Notes: generated by a model from the letters alone, not told the origin. A DNA stretch of 64,000 bases from Bettongia penicillata ogilbyi (GCA_023548195.1 JAJHZJ010000756.1:124001-188000); one strand, 5' to 3'; positions 1-13,627 are shown, numbered from the stretch's first letter. Numbers and translations: made by a program.

Positions 1-361
1 GTGGACAGAAAGAAGCATTGTTCACATTAACTTCCAAGAGGGTTGGTGCAGATGTTTTACTAAAGGGATGAGGGGGTAGGGAGTTCATTAGCTGGAGATC
101 TCTCTTGCTAAGTGTATGAAAGTCAGAGAAGATGGTTGTGGTCTGAAAGCCTCACAGCTCCTTCACTTTGGGTAATCACACAGGGACTAGGGCTAAGGAA
201 TCAAGTTTTCGATCAATGAAAAAGCTTATGGAGAAGCCTTTCCCATGTAAAATCAGTGGGCTTGGGAGCAGTGAGATTAGGTCAGGCCATTCTTGGATCT
301 TAAATGTTTGGGCTCTATTTTTTTCTAAAATGTCACCCTGGTATCATAAGGTACCTAGATC
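1..361. other. Unique sequence, no feature recognised
   Basis: I see no repeat, RNA gene or convincing coding region here. On the minus strand it lies about 6 kb beyond the KCNA2 stop codon, so it could be distal 3' UTR or intergenic DNA. Confidence 0.5.
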
Positions 362-632
362 TCACAGAAGTCCAGATTAGGGAGAAGAAAAAGAGAGAGG
401 GAGGAGAGAGATACAGAGGAGGGGGGAAAGGAGAATAAGATTGAAGGAGAGAGATGGGGAGAGAGGGGAAAAAGAGAGAAAGAGAAAATTAGAGGAGTTA
501 AAGAGGGAGGGAGGGAAAGAGAGAAAGTGAGAAGAGAGGAAGAGAAGGGAGGGTAAGGAGAAGGAGACAGAGAAAGAGAGAGAAAGGAGGAGAGAGAAAA
601 AAAGGGAGAGGGAGAGGAAGGGAGGGAGAAAG
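362..632. repeat. Purine-rich (GA/GGA) low-complexity tract
   Basis: About 270 bases that are almost purely A and G on the plus strand, irregular rather than a clean dinucleotide array. Short ORFs on the opposite strand (Ser/Leu/Phe/Pro-rich) are artefacts of this composition. Confidence 0.95.
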
Positions 633-1228
633 ATTGCAAAGCACCACAAAAACCCTAATAAACTCAGAGACTTTCATCTTCCATTAACTTTTGGCTTCTG
701 CATAAGTTAGCCTGGAAATTGTTCAGTTCCATTTTCATTTCCTAAGTTCAACTTTTCTCCTCTCTCCTAGAGTTCTTCTTCCTCATCACCCTCTTGAAAA
801 TTCCACCATGCTTCCTCTGCATTCTGGGTTCTGAAATTCATGCTACAGAGATAACACATGAAACCAAAGAATAAGTCAGATCTTGACTTCCAAACACATC
901 CCATCTTGTCAACTTGAGTCTAAGGGCCAACTTTGTGACAAAAGTTCCAGTTATGGCTGAGCTGATTTTGATGCCTCTGGAGAGATAATAGAGTGTAAAT
1001 GGGCAGACAAATGGAAGGAAGGTTATCGTAGGGGACCTGTCTGAGCAGACAAAGCATAGGATCCCCTGGGCCCTGCCCAGAACTCTCTGACCAGAGGTAT
1101 TGCTTCAACTATTGGCCTTCATTAGGGGCAAACTTGAAAGTCAATTCAATTATTCACATGAGTCCAGATGAACTAGTGACAAATAGAGATAATCCATAAT
1201 GGTGGATGATCCTTAAATCATTTAACTA
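633..1228. other. Unique sequence, no feature recognised
   Basis: Mixed-composition sequence with no repeat or coding signal that I can support. Confidence 0.5.
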
Positions 1229-1466
1229 AGGCTTTGGAGTGGCATAGTAAATAGAGAACTGGCCTTGAAGCCAAGCAACACCAGGATCAAATCCTACCTT
1301 TGATGCATACTGGTTTTTTGACCCTGGTTAAGTCACTTAACCCTGGTCAGATCTCAGTGCGCTGGGCAACTCTTTCAAGACTGTAATTTGAAGTGAAGGT
1401 GCTAACTGACATTGGTAGAGGGAAGTTCCTCACTTGTAACCTATATGGAGGAAATCATAGGTACAA
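1229..1466 (+). mobile_element. Mar1-like tRNA-derived SINE, diverged
   Basis: The tRNA-like head reads as 'agtggcatagtaaatagag' followed by a degraded B-box region. The block with 'aagtcacttaaccc' comes next, then a tail with 'ggtagagggaagttcctcac' typical of marsupial Mar1 SINEs. Many substitutions show that it is old. Confidence 0.7.
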
Positions 1467-1974
1467 TCTTCGTGTCTATCTTTAACATTAATGACATAAT
1501 TTAGCACTCCCTCCCCCAGCTTTTAAAAACAATTTATTTAACTTCCTATGTTTCCCTCAGGGTGGCATTAAAAGGAGTTTACCTTTCCTGAAGTCTCACC
1601 AGCTGGCTTCTATGGATACACTGAGAGGTGGGGAAACCCACTTTTTATAAACCATCCATGGCAAATCAACTACCAAGTTCATTAGCAATCCCAGTGTGAC
1701 TAACCAACAGTAGATGGTTGGTCTCAGTAACTGAGATCCAGGGAATTGTTGTTTCAGGAAGGAAAGCTGACTATTTTCCCCCAGATAAAATGTAATTTCT
1801 CCTAATGTATCTAGACTGACTCGCCATGACTTCCAGATGAACAGGAAGGGCATCACAGTGATATCCTTGGTGTTTCTCCTTTGCTGTCTCCAGCCCATGA
1901 CCCTGTTGTTCCTCAGTAACGAGGAGCCAGAGAGGGCTGAGCCTGGAGATTCCAAGGATGCAGGGGAAATGACA
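1467..1974. other. Unique sequence, no feature recognised
   Basis: No recognisable repeat. A 119-codon minus-strand ORF here has no family signature and is treated as chance. Confidence 0.45.
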
Positions 1975-2235
1975 ACAATAAAATTAGCTAATATTTATAT
2001 AGTGTTTTGCAAGTGCTTGATATATTTTCTCATCTGATCTTGCAACAATCCTGTGAAGTGGGTGCTATTAGGATCTCCTTTTTATGGAGAAAAACTGAAC
2101 TGAGGAAACCAAGACTGAGAAACTCTAAGGGATGAGTCCAGGCATCACATTGCCAACTGTCTGAGGAAAGGTTAAAATGTAGTCCTTTCTGACTTCCAAT
2201 TCAGTGCTCTATCCATGGTGCCACCTGGATGCTTA
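1975..2235 (-). mobile_element. MIR/THER-type CORE-SINE
   Basis: Reads in reverse orientation: a tail near 'atatttatatagtgtttt', the segment around 'gaggaaaccaagactgag', then the tRNA-like head at the right end around 'gtgctctatcc'. Strongly diverged. Confidence 0.75.
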
Positions 2236-2238
2236 CAC

Positions 2239-2260
2239 TCCACCCCCACCCCCACCCCCA
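2239..2260. repeat. Three C5 runs separated by single A
   Basis: Three runs of five C separated by one A each. On the minus strand this gives three G5 runs, one run short of a canonical intramolecular G-quadruplex. Confidence 0.85.
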
Positions 2261-2262
2261 AA

Positions 2263-2678
2263 TAAAAGAACAGACAAGTAAACAACAACGACAATAAACC
2301 CCATTGGATTGATAGAACTGTGGTATAGACATGGCCTGGGGGAGGCAGTATTATCTGAAGGAAGTGGTACAGTAGGGCAGTAAGCCTGCCCATCAATCAC
2401 TGACTGCTCTAAGTCCCAGATTTCTGGGAGGAAAGAAAAAGTGATTTGACGGGATATCTTATAGCATTCCCTGCTCTAGTTAGAAGCCCTTGTGCAAGAG
2501 ATGATCATCATCATTACCCGAAAATGGAGGTTTCTCCTTAGACAGGAAAAATTGGGATTGGATGGAGTAGAAAGAAGAGAAAGATCAAAAGAAAAGAACG
2601 GGAGAGTCATCAAGAGATGTAAAAGCAGATGCCCCTCAAAGAATTCAGGGAGTATAAAATCAGCCCTAAATAGCTGGG

Positions 2679-2712
<34 letters not shown>

Positions 2713-3628
2713 AGGAGGGTTGGGAGGGGCAGATGAGGCTAAGGGGGTAAAGCTTATGTTAGAGTCTACTTTTTTGTGCTTATCATTTATAGCTCTAGGA
2801 CTAGATAAATGTTGATTCTCCTGGTGTGTGTTGGTTGTGTCCGGTTGTGTCTCTGTGTGTTGTGTATCATGTGTGTATTACTTGTGCATGTTTGTGCATT
2901 TGAATTGTGGGTAGGACCATACAGGGCTGGTCCTATGTATTTTCTATGGATTTCCCCCATATTTGCACGTTATATTGTATATATTTTGCACATGTGTGTA
3001 TATTGCATGTACTTGAGTCCCTTGATCAGAGCATTGATTTTTACTTTTTTAAGAGCACTTTCTATCTCACAGAGGAATTCTCCACTCTTAACTCCTCTCT
3101 GGAAAGATATTGTAATAAAATACCTACAGTTCTGCCCTGGACTCCATAGATCTTGGTTGCATCCCTTTCAACTATAATCAGAATGGATACATACCATTCC
3201 TAATTCCTGGGGGTTCAGAATAACCTCAGATGGAGTGGGGATGTATAAGGATGATTGCACCGAGTTGGGCAAATCCCTGAAGACATGTGAGTCCATGATA
3301 GCACACCATGGACCTTTACTGTGCCCAGGAATCCATTCACAGAAATGGTTAAAAATCATTAGACTCTTGCCTCAGTGCCTCCCCATGTCAACTACAATCA
3401 TTGAGCATATTGGCAGACAAGGAGATGAGCCTATGACACAGATACCTAAGGGGTCAATTGGAGCTCACAGAGTTTCATTCTTGTTTTTGTGGGAATCTTA
3501 AGATAAATTCAACCCTAGAGGATGGCATGGGACTCTGATCTCTGCCACTTCTTGCAAAGCTTAAGGTATTCTCATTGCTTATTAGCTTCCTCTGGGGAAA
3601 GGCTGAGGGCAAAGGGCAAAGAGAGAGA
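2263..3628. other. Mostly unique sequence with a (GT)n microsatellite
   Basis: A (GT)15 array lies at 2,681-2,710 and a looser GT-rich stretch at about 2,820-2,900. ORFs of 107 and 122 codons crossing the GT-rich parts are compositional. No other feature recognised. Confidence 0.6.
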
Positions 3629-3649
3629 GGGGGGAGGGAGGGAGAGGGA

Positions 3650-3726
<77 letters not shown>
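3629..3726. repeat. (GA)n microsatellite
   Basis: A G-rich lead-in (3,629-3,653) is followed by an uninterrupted (AG)n run of about 70 bases. ORFs across it encode only Glu/Arg or Leu/Ser repeats. Confidence 0.97.
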
Positions 3727-3730
<4 letters not shown>

Positions 3731-3789
3731 AAGGGAGAGAAGGATAAAAGAAGAAACTCATGCCACCCACTTAGGATAATACATTTAGA

Positions 3790-3942
3790 CCCTGAACAGA
3801 TTTTAGGAAATCTATCAAGTCTAAATCTCTCATTTTACAAATGAGGAAACTGAGATGCAGGGGAGTTAAATGACTTGCCCAGGATCATGCAGCTAGTAAA
3901 TCTCTGAGGTGGGACTGAAGCCCAGGGCTTTCTGACACCAAT
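3790..3942 (-). mobile_element. MIR-type SINE fragment
   Basis: Contains the reverse-orientation MIR signature 'cattttacaaatgaggaaac' followed by a 'gacttgcccaggatca' block. Diverged. Confidence 0.7.
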
Positions 3943-3994
3943 ACCCTCCCTACTCTGCCACACTTCTGACACCCTCCCTACTCTGCCACACTTC
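3943..3994. repeat. 28-bp tandem duplication
   Basis: Two adjacent near-identical copies of a 28-base unit that starts 'accctccctactctgccaca'. It sits at the end of a MIR fragment. Confidence 0.9.
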
Positions 3995-6255
3995 CTCTTG
4001 AGCAGGTCTAAAGGGAGCAAGGAATTATGGCGGGGTGGAGGTTGAGTCTGGTGACCTAAACACTGTTTATAGATCATACATAGATTTCAGTTATCCAGAT
4101 TTACCTTTGAACTTTTCTAGGTAGTGGAGGCAGAGAGAGGAGAGAGTTCAGTCAAAGACCAAAATTTCTGAGTCTCAGAAAGGTCCTATTTCTTGTTGGC
4201 TCGGGCTATTGAATCAGGAGACTTGGGGAGGAGAATAATGGAAGTGTGGGTAGATAGAGCCAGGTGAAAAAGAAACTCAAAGGAAAGGAGAAGTAGGGGG
4301 TGGGGAGATGGTGATGGAGTTAATTCTGTCCTGCTGGGTTTCAGGACTGGTGATGAAAAGGATGCCCCTGGGGCCAGACCAAGGAGCAGCTTGAGGGAAC
4401 TATGAGGGCCATGGGCCCTTGTGCACTCTGTAAGACAAGCTTCAGTCACAGGGACTGGAGCTGCAGCACATGGAGGGCAAAAAGACATTTTGTAATGGTC
4501 TAAGAAACCACACAGGCTGGAGTGTCTCAGGTGATGGCAGCAAACCATGGCCCAGTGGGGGAACCAATCCAAAAGAAGGATCAATCCAACTCGCCAGGCC
4601 TCTTAAACATGTATGAGTCATTTCCCCAGCTCACAGAGCAATGGTTTCGCCCTCTGAACCTGAACTCCAGAATATACATTTACATATATAAATATATATA
4701 TAAACTACTATTTATACTTATATTTGTGTGTGTTGTGTGTTTGCCTGTGTATATGTAGCAAGACATATACACACTTTAGTGCACATAGTCAGAACACATG
4801 CATAATTTGCCCTGTGTCAAAAATATTGCATAAGCTTATACCATGTTTGAATGCAACTATTTTTTTTATCTCTAGCTAGGTAGGTAGGTTGAGGAACACA
4901 CGAAGGTGATATTGGATATATGTACATCGGATCCACAGATCCACCTGCTCTCACGACTAAATGCTCTGGCCAACTATAAAAATCCTGCTTGCAACAAGAT
5001 TAATTCCTAAGATGCAGTCCACATGATCTGCTCAGGCTTTCCCTTGCTATTTCACCTTCTCATCTCAGTAGAGGTTTTCGCCCCTGCCTGGAAGAACTGT
5101 GGAGTGCGCACATAAGGTCTGGCTTCCCTTTTCCCAGGGAATGTCATGCTATGTTTTTTCCCCTCCCCATTAAGGACTTTTGGTTTCCCATGCTTTAAAA
5201 AGTCCCCAAACTCAGTGCCATCCCGAGTCTATCAATACTATAATAAGCATGAATACTGTGTGTGTAGGCTACTCTGAAAAAACAACAACAGATTAATCTC
5301 ATGTGTATTAGATATTGAGATTCATGCAACAAATTCCCATGCTGAAGCACTGTTGGGTTTCACTGCGATATCAATATGCCAAGAGGCTACCACATTAGAC
5401 TCCAGGAAACTCAAGTGTCATGGAGGGATCGGTGGTTCTCTTTGGCGACCCAGAAGATGGTAAAAATAACAGTGACCCTCTAGGCAAAGAGGTTCCTTAA
5501 TTGGTTGGTTTCTTCCCTAAGACTTGAGTATGAAATTTGAGTCTTAACAACCCATCTTGGGTCACACAAGCTGTCCCTCCCCTGGGCCTCGCGCTGACAC
5601 TGCAGAGAAAGAGTCGAATGCAGTATTTTCCGTTATGAAACCAGCCTCAGCAGCCCTCCACTTGGCAACTGCAATTCACCAAGCCGGTGACACAGAAAGT
5701 GGTTCTGCACGCACTGCTGTGTGTTCTTTTCAATGCAAAACATGGGGATGACATTTGAAATAGTTACCAAAGCTTAACAAGTGAAGCCAGGATCCATTCT
5801 GGCTGTGAGGAGGGAGGGAAGAGGGAAGGAGAGGAGGAAAGGAAAGAGGAAGAAGGAAGAGTTGACCGAGAAGTCCAATGGGGAGGGGAGTCCCTTGCGG
5901 GGCAGTTAATTGGGAGAGGTGACACACTGATACTAGTAGGTTATGCTGCTTACAGGAGATGGTTCGAATGTCCCTTTCTAAATCCTGACTTCATGAGTTG
6001 CACCTGTCTTTCTACACCTTCGGTCTTTGGAAACCCCTAAATCTGTGATGAAAGTCTGCATGAAAGCCACATACAGGATAGTCTGTGTTCTAAAACTGAA
6101 AAAAAAAATAAAGAAATAAAAAAAAAAATCACTTCACAATTCTTGCTTTCCATGCATAACCAAGTACACGCGGTTAAGACACAGCTATAATGCAGGCTAT
6201 TATGCAATATCTGCATTAGTTCCACTTGAGCTGTAAATATGCTAATAGGTTTCAA
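3995..6255 (-). other. KCNA2 3' UTR / downstream unique region
   Basis: Repeat-free apart from an AT-dinucleotide patch (4,670-4,705), a purine tract (5,803-5,861) and an A-rich stretch at 6,097-6,129. In the mRNA the last of these would be a U-rich element about 130-160 nt after the stop codon. The absence of SINEs over 2.2 kb in such a SINE-dense window suggests constraint, and mammalian KCNA2 transcripts have long 3' UTRs. I could not choose a poly(A) site. Confidence 0.5.
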
Positions 6256-7918
<1,663 letters not shown>

Positions 7919-7945
7919 CTGAAAGACAGAGTCAGGTAAAAGCAT
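7919..7945 (-). promoter_or_regulatory. Candidate splice acceptor for the KCNA2 coding exon
   Basis: The minus strand reads CTGACTCTGTCTTTCAG: a pyrimidine-rich run ending in CAG, with a branch-like CTGAC just upstream and close to the lower spacing limit. Mammalian KCNA2 has non-coding 5' exons spliced to a single coding exon, which agrees. Confidence 0.5.
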
Positions 7946-8559
7946 TACAATACAAGCAGTGGCCACCATTCCTCAAAGCCATCTCTGCTTGTCTCTGTTT
8001 CTTGACCAGTGAAAAGTTTCAAGATAAATTATTTTCTCCCCCCACTCTCCCCCGCCCCAAACCTTCAGGACCTCAACAACTTTATTCCAACTCCTCGGTA
8101 CTGAATGGCATAGAGGAGGCTCTGAACAGTCTCTCGAAATCCACATTACTACACCTAAAGCTGGCGGCTCCCTGGATAGTGGGAAGGGGGAGGGAAATAA
8201 AGTCTCTTTCTGCACCACTCCTATTCCTTACAGCACAGCCCCCTCCCACCATCTTCCCAACTCTTGGCGCTGAACTATTCACTTGCCCCACTTCACCTGT
8301 GCCCCAGCGGTCTCCCCCACTTTCTGGAAGTGGATGGGAGGGTGCTTAGCATGAGTCTGCACCACAGGCTTTAGGCAAACGGCAAATGACAAAACAACAA
8401 ATTGGGTTACCTGGAGGAGCTGGAATCAGGGAGGTCTCTTAGTAACCAAGCCGCTAAGACTCTGGGGGAATCCTAGATACACAAACAGACAGCTGGGCTC
8501 CCCATATTGTCCTAGCACCCGAGTCAGGAAGAATGGTGAGTCATTCTGGGCAGGAAGGC
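7919..8559. other. Unique intronic sequence upstream of the coding exon
   Basis: No repeat recognised. A 226-codon plus-strand ORF (7,669-8,349) overlaps the 5' end of KCNA2 antisense. It has no family signature and is not called as a gene. Confidence 0.45.
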
Positions 8560-9062
8560 AGGCTCGGGCTCCCGAAGGTGAGCCCTGGCGTTTGACTGTA
8601 GAGGAAACCTGGCCAGTGTGGTCCTTGGCTCCGGGGCAGCCCGGCTCGTGTCTGGAGCCTCGGCTTTGACCGCGGTAAGATGCAAACCTCAGCGAAACCC
8701 AGTGTCCTCCCTGTCGTCCTCAGGAGGTGTGACGTTGCCTGGAAAAAACATCAGCAAGGTGGAACTGGGGCTCTGAGGCAGCGGCTGCCAAGACCCGGCT
8801 TCTGGGGGCATGTGAGTTGATTTCCCACTTGCCCGGGGCAATACATCGGGCCTCAGGATGCTGCCCTCACTCTCTAAGGGACCAGATGGCCCTCCCCTCC
8901 CTCTGGCTGGGGGCTCCACTTGCATCGTGCCCTGGTACCACTGCGGGTCAGCGGTCCATCCTCTTTAGCTGGCTCCCCTCCACCTGGCAACCCGGTGATT
9001 CCTTCTTGCAAAGGAGAGAAGCCAGGCAGTGTGGCCAGGCCAAGCTATCTGGAGAACTTCCT

Positions 9063-9089
9063 CCCACCCCCACCCCTCATCCCCGCCCC
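9063..9089 (-). other. G-quadruplex motif, minus (KCNA2 sense) strand
   Basis: On the minus strand there are five G runs (4, 4, 4, 5 and 3) separated by C, ATGA, T and T. This satisfies the four-tract rule with short loops. Confidence 0.7.
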
Positions 9090-9368
9090 ATCTGATCCAA
9101 ATGCCTTCCTCTTGGGTGGAGAAGGGGATGAAGGAAGGGGATACAGGGCCCGCTGGGACCCTCGGGCAAACCAAGGATGGGCCCAGGCTAAAGCTTCCCT
9201 GGCTAGGGATGGGAATGGGGATGGTCGATCTGAGCCCTGACCTGAGCCAGTCCTGGGGAGAACAGAAAAATATCGCCCAAGAGCTCAACTTTGCAGAGGA
9301 AACACCACCCCTCCTTCTTCGAAGCCCCCTCCCCCACTCCTCAGCCTTGACAGCCGCCCAGCCCGCAG

Positions 9369-9376
9369 ACTTACTC
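9369..9376 (-). promoter_or_regulatory. Candidate splice donor of a KCNA2 5' exon
   Basis: The minus strand reads AGA|GTAAGT, so intron positions +1 to +6 are a perfect GTAAGT. It lies in the CpG-rich segment, about 1.45 kb upstream of the candidate acceptor. Other weaker donors exist nearby (around 8,407-8,414 and 10,691-10,697), so the choice is tentative. Confidence 0.25.
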
Positions 9377-10728
9377 TCCCCCAAGGATCCCAGGGCCGCC
9401 GGCCTTCCTCAGACAGGGGTGGCATTTGAGCTAAGAAGTACCTCCGGCCGACCATTGATTCCCCCCCTAGAGAAAACCCCTCGCATTTCCTCTGCAGGAC
9501 GCTGGAAAGCTCTGCCTAGCTCTGCTTCAAGGCGGGATGGCAGAACTGAGAGGGGGGGAGAGGGAGAGGGAAGAGGCTTCGGTTCTGGCCCTTTTGCCAC
9601 CCGATCTCGCAGGCTCCAGGGCATCGAGGGATCCCCCGTCCTGCATTCATCACTCCTGGGGGTTCTGGCCCAGAGCCCCCCAGCTGTCTCCAATCCAGAC
9701 TGCAGCTTAACCCTCCTCTCCCTTCTCCGCTCCTCAGCAACCCAGTAGTACACTCCTGCCAAGCCTTGCAGCAGAAAGCACCTCCCGTTAACCCTCGCCT
9801 GCCCGGCCTCGATTAAACCCCTTCCCAGGGACACAGGGAAACAGTCGATTCCTTTGTCCCCTTAGCCTCCCCCAGGCTCCAGACGTGGAAGTACGGAAGG
9901 TCTGGTTCCCGCTTAGACCCCTGTGGGACAGAGGAGCCCGAGAGCTAGATGGACCGGTAAAGGGGCGGCAGTCCTCGATCTCAGCCTCCTTCCTCTAAAG
10001 AGAAAAACCTCCGCAGCTCGCCGGAGGCCTGGAGAAAGGGCATCCGCCCCTCTAAGCCTCCAGAACTCAGGACCCCGAAACCATTGCAGGGGGGCGGGAG
10101 GGTGCACCTTTGCCCAGGTGATCTGGCCTGGCATTCCTTGAGCTCTTCCCAGCTGAAGGACTACTCGAATTTAGCCACCAGCTCTGACTGAGACAAGCCT
10201 CCCAATCTTGGAGCATCTCGCGCACGGCCCGGTTCCCCAGGCTTCCGATGCTTGCTAGCCAGGTCCTGATTCTTACATCTCTACTTAGAGAGATGAAGGC
10301 CAACCCCCCTATCCCCTTACCCCTCCCCCAGTCATCCAGGCCCAGGTGCTGCCCATCAGGACTGGGCTCGGGGTCAGTATTGTTTCTATTCTGCAGAGGG
10401 CTTGCACGGCCAGAGGACCCCCGGGTCCTTTTCCTCCTGCAGAAGGTTGGATAGGACTACAGTGGCCCGGGACTGGAAGACAGGAGGCATGCAAAAGGGA
10501 AAGATCCCTTGGTCCAATTTACCCATCTGGATCAGCAGCCTGAGCCTCCATTTTCCCAGATTATGGCAAAACTGGTAGCTTGGGGGAGAGGGGGGGCCAG
10601 GGTGAAAAACCCAAGACTTCTTGCCGGCTCCGCAGTCCCACATGCAACGCATACCGAGCGAGTCTCATGCACCCCAGCACCAACCATTGTTACCTGGCCC
10701 TGGGGAAGCGGAACTGAAATAAAAGTGT

Positions 10729-10748
10729 GGGGGTGGGTGGGGTGGGGG
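10729..10748 (+). other. G-quadruplex motif, plus strand
   Basis: G runs of 5, 3, 4 and 5 separated by single T residues. Single-nucleotide loops predict a very stable parallel quadruplex. Confidence 0.85.
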
Positions 10749-10871
10749 CTCCCAGCTCAACCAGAACTAAGGGGAGCACTGACCCTGATCCCAGAGTATA
10801 ACCTTAAACCCCTCTGGGACAACCAGAGAACGAATATTTCTGAGATTAACTCACTGGGTCTATATTCCTCT

Positions 10872-10887
10872 CCCACCCACCCACCCC
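10872..10887 (-). other. G-quadruplex motif, minus strand
   Basis: On the minus strand, G runs of 4, 3, 3 and 3 are separated by single T residues. It starts 124 bases after the plus-strand motif at 10,729-10,748. Confidence 0.85.
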
Positions 10888-11451
10888 AAATCTCAACCAT
10901 CCCATCCCTGAATTCCCGGCAGTGGGAAATGAATAATTAATAATAATTCTTGACTAAACTCAGGGCTCCGACCCTAACCTTATATGGGACTCTGTTTCTG
11001 GAGAGGTCTGGGGACAGGGATTTGTAAGAGACAAGAAGATTTAACCTCAGGGGAGATCCATATCCCTTTGGTTCTTGCCAACACAAAGAAATCGACAAGG
11101 AGGAGGAAATCAATAGCAAAAATCCCCAACAGATATGAGGAATCCAGCCTCACAGGAAGAAATGTTGCTATTATTATAACCATGCCAGACGGTATCTGCA
11201 GACCCCATTCTCTCCTTTCTCATCTCCCTCCTTCCCACTCCCCACCCTGCGGCTTCCCTTTCTTTTACCCACTAGAGCAATGCCAGGAGGCTGAATGCAG
11301 CAGGTGCTGCAGTACCTCACTGCAGCCCTACTCTGGATAGACAGACTTCCTCCTCCATCCTACCATCTAACTATCGGCACACTAGCAATGATGGGGATGG
11401 GGGTAGGTTGAGGCATCTATTCTCGAAGGAGGAATCTGACTCTGAACTGCA

Positions 11452-11705
11452 ATTACCAACAGTAGATAGTTAGATAGCACTTTAAAGTGAGAAAAATAGT
11501 CAATCTGCAGGATCTCATTTGCCCCTTAAAGTCACTCTTTGAGAGTTGGTAGTGCCATATTATAACCCCTGTTTTACACGTAAGGAAACTGAGTCTCAAA
11601 GAAGTGAAATGATTTGTTTTTGACCACTTCACTAGCAAAACTAAGAGGCAGTCTTCTCTTAGTCTGGGTCTCCAAGTCTGGTCCTCTAACCACAATGCCA
11701 TATTG
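11452..11705 (-). mobile_element. MIR-type SINE
   Basis: Reverse-orientation MIR with 'gttttacacgtaaggaaact' and a head-side 'ggtcctctaaccaca' region at the right end. Diverged. Confidence 0.7.
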
Positions 11706-13019
11706 TGTCTTCAGTAGGAGGTAGGGATGGCTAAACCTGTCAACCCAAGAGCTCCTGGTTTTAGGAATTCAGTGGGGAAGGACTAAGGAGAGAATTCTAC
11801 CTGTTACTTCTGCATGGAACGCAGAGAAACCACTTATAGCCTCTGTTTCCTTCTTTCTTTTTCTTTCTTTCCTGTTCCAAAGCTTACTTAGGTGAGGGTC
11901 CATCTCTGTGCCTGTCCATTAAGTCTCTCAGTGCCTTCACACAATGCCTTCTCCCATTTGTTCCCAGTGTCACACAGATGAACCCTTTCATTGTAGCCCC
12001 ATTCTGGATAGATGGTTTCCCTCCTACCTCCCTCCCCCTCTACCCATTAGCTTCAAGGGGCAAATGAGATAATGTAGATTAAATATTTTGCTCACTTTAT
12101 AATGCTACCTGTCTACTAGTAGTACTTGCAAGTCAGCGTCAGGGTCCTCCTTTGAGGACAAATGCTCTAAATGCACCCCCTCTCATCATTTGTAGTGTGT
12201 CTCTGGGATTCAAAATGACCCAGTTAAGTGGTAGAGTAGGGGTGGGGTAGGGTGAGGCTGTCTATGCATATTGAAACTGCAGTGAAAGTATTCCCATACT
12301 GGTGAATTGATCTTTCTGCAAGCCAGATCTCCAGGAACCTTGTATGCTCCAGGACAGTGGCAAAAAGGTAAGTGAAATCATCATCTGTGCCATAGTTAAA
12401 AAAAAAAAAGATCCACTACTGGTCTTGGCAGGGTATCTCTTAGAATGGAACCCCACCTCTCAACTCTATCTGATCCTCAGGTTCTCATTTACAGCCACAG
12501 CAGGGTCTTGGTGGTCAGTAGTCTAGATGGACTCTAGGAATGAAGGAGAATGAAGGAGGTGTTTATTTTTAATTTATATTGAGAAATACTGGGAAGGTAC
12601 TCCACAGGTAGGCCTTAGCTCTCTAGGTTAAGTGAACCTTGGTGTACCAATCCCTATTGTCTATGCTATAGGGTAGATATGAGCTTTTAAATTGATACTT
12701 TTTCTTTAATATTAATGTTACTTCCTAATATATTCTTGGCCACCCAAGAATAAAATGGAACCCTCCCTTGGAAAGGCAAACAAATAAACACCATTGGGCA
12801 AAATCAAACAACACATTTTCTACCACCTTGGAGGCACAAGGTCAAGTCAGAAGAACAAACATCTATTAAGTGCTTACTCTGTCTCAGGTACTTTGCTAGT
12901 TGTGGTCTTCAAAGGTCCTCTAGCAACTATATTACTTTCCTCTGATTCCTCATTTAGCTGCCTTAATTTCCCATGAGCATATAACTTGGCTCTACTATGA
13001 ACCACTCCTCCCCAATTGT
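11706..13019. other. Mostly unique sequence
   Basis: Contains a short pyrimidine tract (about 11,848-11,875), a MIR-like scrap at 12,055-12,115 and an L2 3'-end stub in minus orientation at 12,852-12,903 ('tattaagtgcttactctgtc'). No gene signal. Confidence 0.5.
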
Positions 13020-13300
13020 ATACTTCCTTCTTTTTCCATCTCACTTTTCCCCCTTTCAGGTTCCTGCTTCTACCTCAGAACTATCACATGTCCCCTCCTC
13101 TCAACCAAAGGTACTGCCTTCCCTCCTTCTAAGTCCTGCTAAACACCCCTGCCTTCAGGAAGCTTTCCTAGACTGACCTCACCCATCTCCTGTCACTTTA
13201 ATTCAATTCAATGAGTGTTGTGTACTTGGTCTGGGCCAGGTGATGGGGATGAAGAGACAAAAATAAGATGGATTCTGTCCTTCCAGAGCTCAAGTAGTTC
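13020..13300. mobile_element. Two L2 3'-end fragments in opposite orientation
   Basis: 13,020-13,195 reads in plus orientation with the L2 block 'ttcaggaagctttcctagac'. 13,198-13,300 reads in minus orientation with 'gatggggatgaagagac'. Confidence 0.6.
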
Positions 13301-13429
13301 TACCTTCCTTCTTTGGGCACTTAGGGGGTATTAAAACTTTTCATCATTTAGTTAGAACTTATCTGTGTTTCCCTTGTCTTCTTCAATGGGGTTTGCTCTC
13401 CAATGCACCACAGAATAGAATAAGAACTG

Positions 13430-13565
13430 GCCCTTCAGGTTCATTAATATAAATTGTACACGATAGATTTGCAGTTTCATGTACCTTTCCCCCTCCCCGC
13501 TCCTGCTATGTTATACAAATGCTTGTTTTATTTCTCAAGCTCAGAATAAAATAAAGTGAGATCTA
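13430..13565 (+). mobile_element. LINE-type 3' tail fragment
   Basis: Contains 'gcagtttcatgtac' and an A-rich end, and resembles 31,420-31,555 in this window. Probably an old marsupial L1 3' end; the family is uncertain. Confidence 0.4.
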
Positions 13566-13627
13566 AGGAACTTTTGGATGAAGGCCACTATTTTCTCTGA
13601 AGCTTAGATTCTTTCAGAGTTATCTGG

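Larger units (their letters stand above)
8560..10300 (-). promoter_or_regulatory. CpG-rich segment, candidate KCNA2 promoter/5' exon region
   Basis: CpG density is far above the rest of the window, with peaks around 8,640-8,700, 9,390-9,450 and 9,890-10,250. The segment is GC-rich and free of interspersed repeats. It lies 0.8-2.5 kb upstream of the coding exon, where a first exon would be expected. Long ORFs on both strands (up to 239 codons) are explained by the low stop frequency in GC-rich DNA. No transcription start could be chosen. Confidence 0.55.
10301..11451. other. Repeat-free unique sequence with a G-quadruplex pair
   Basis: Distal upstream region of KCNA2. It is G/C-rich up to about 10,900 and then becomes ordinary. 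No interspersed repeat and no supported coding region. Confidence 0.5.

Noticed and set aside
355..649. Two Ser/Leu/Phe-rich ORFs
   Set aside because: Produced by the purine-rich tract. The same applies to ORFs in the GA and TTTC arrays at 3,522-3,844, 26,169-26,497 and 51,244-51,481.
2492..3177. ORFs of 107 and 122 codons
   Set aside because: Cross GT-rich simple sequence and encode Val/Cys runs; no family features.
9029..9834. ORFs of 239 (plus) and 141 (minus) codons
   Set aside because: They overlap on opposite strands in GC/CpG-rich DNA where stops are rare. Pro/Ser/Arg-rich, with no domain signature.
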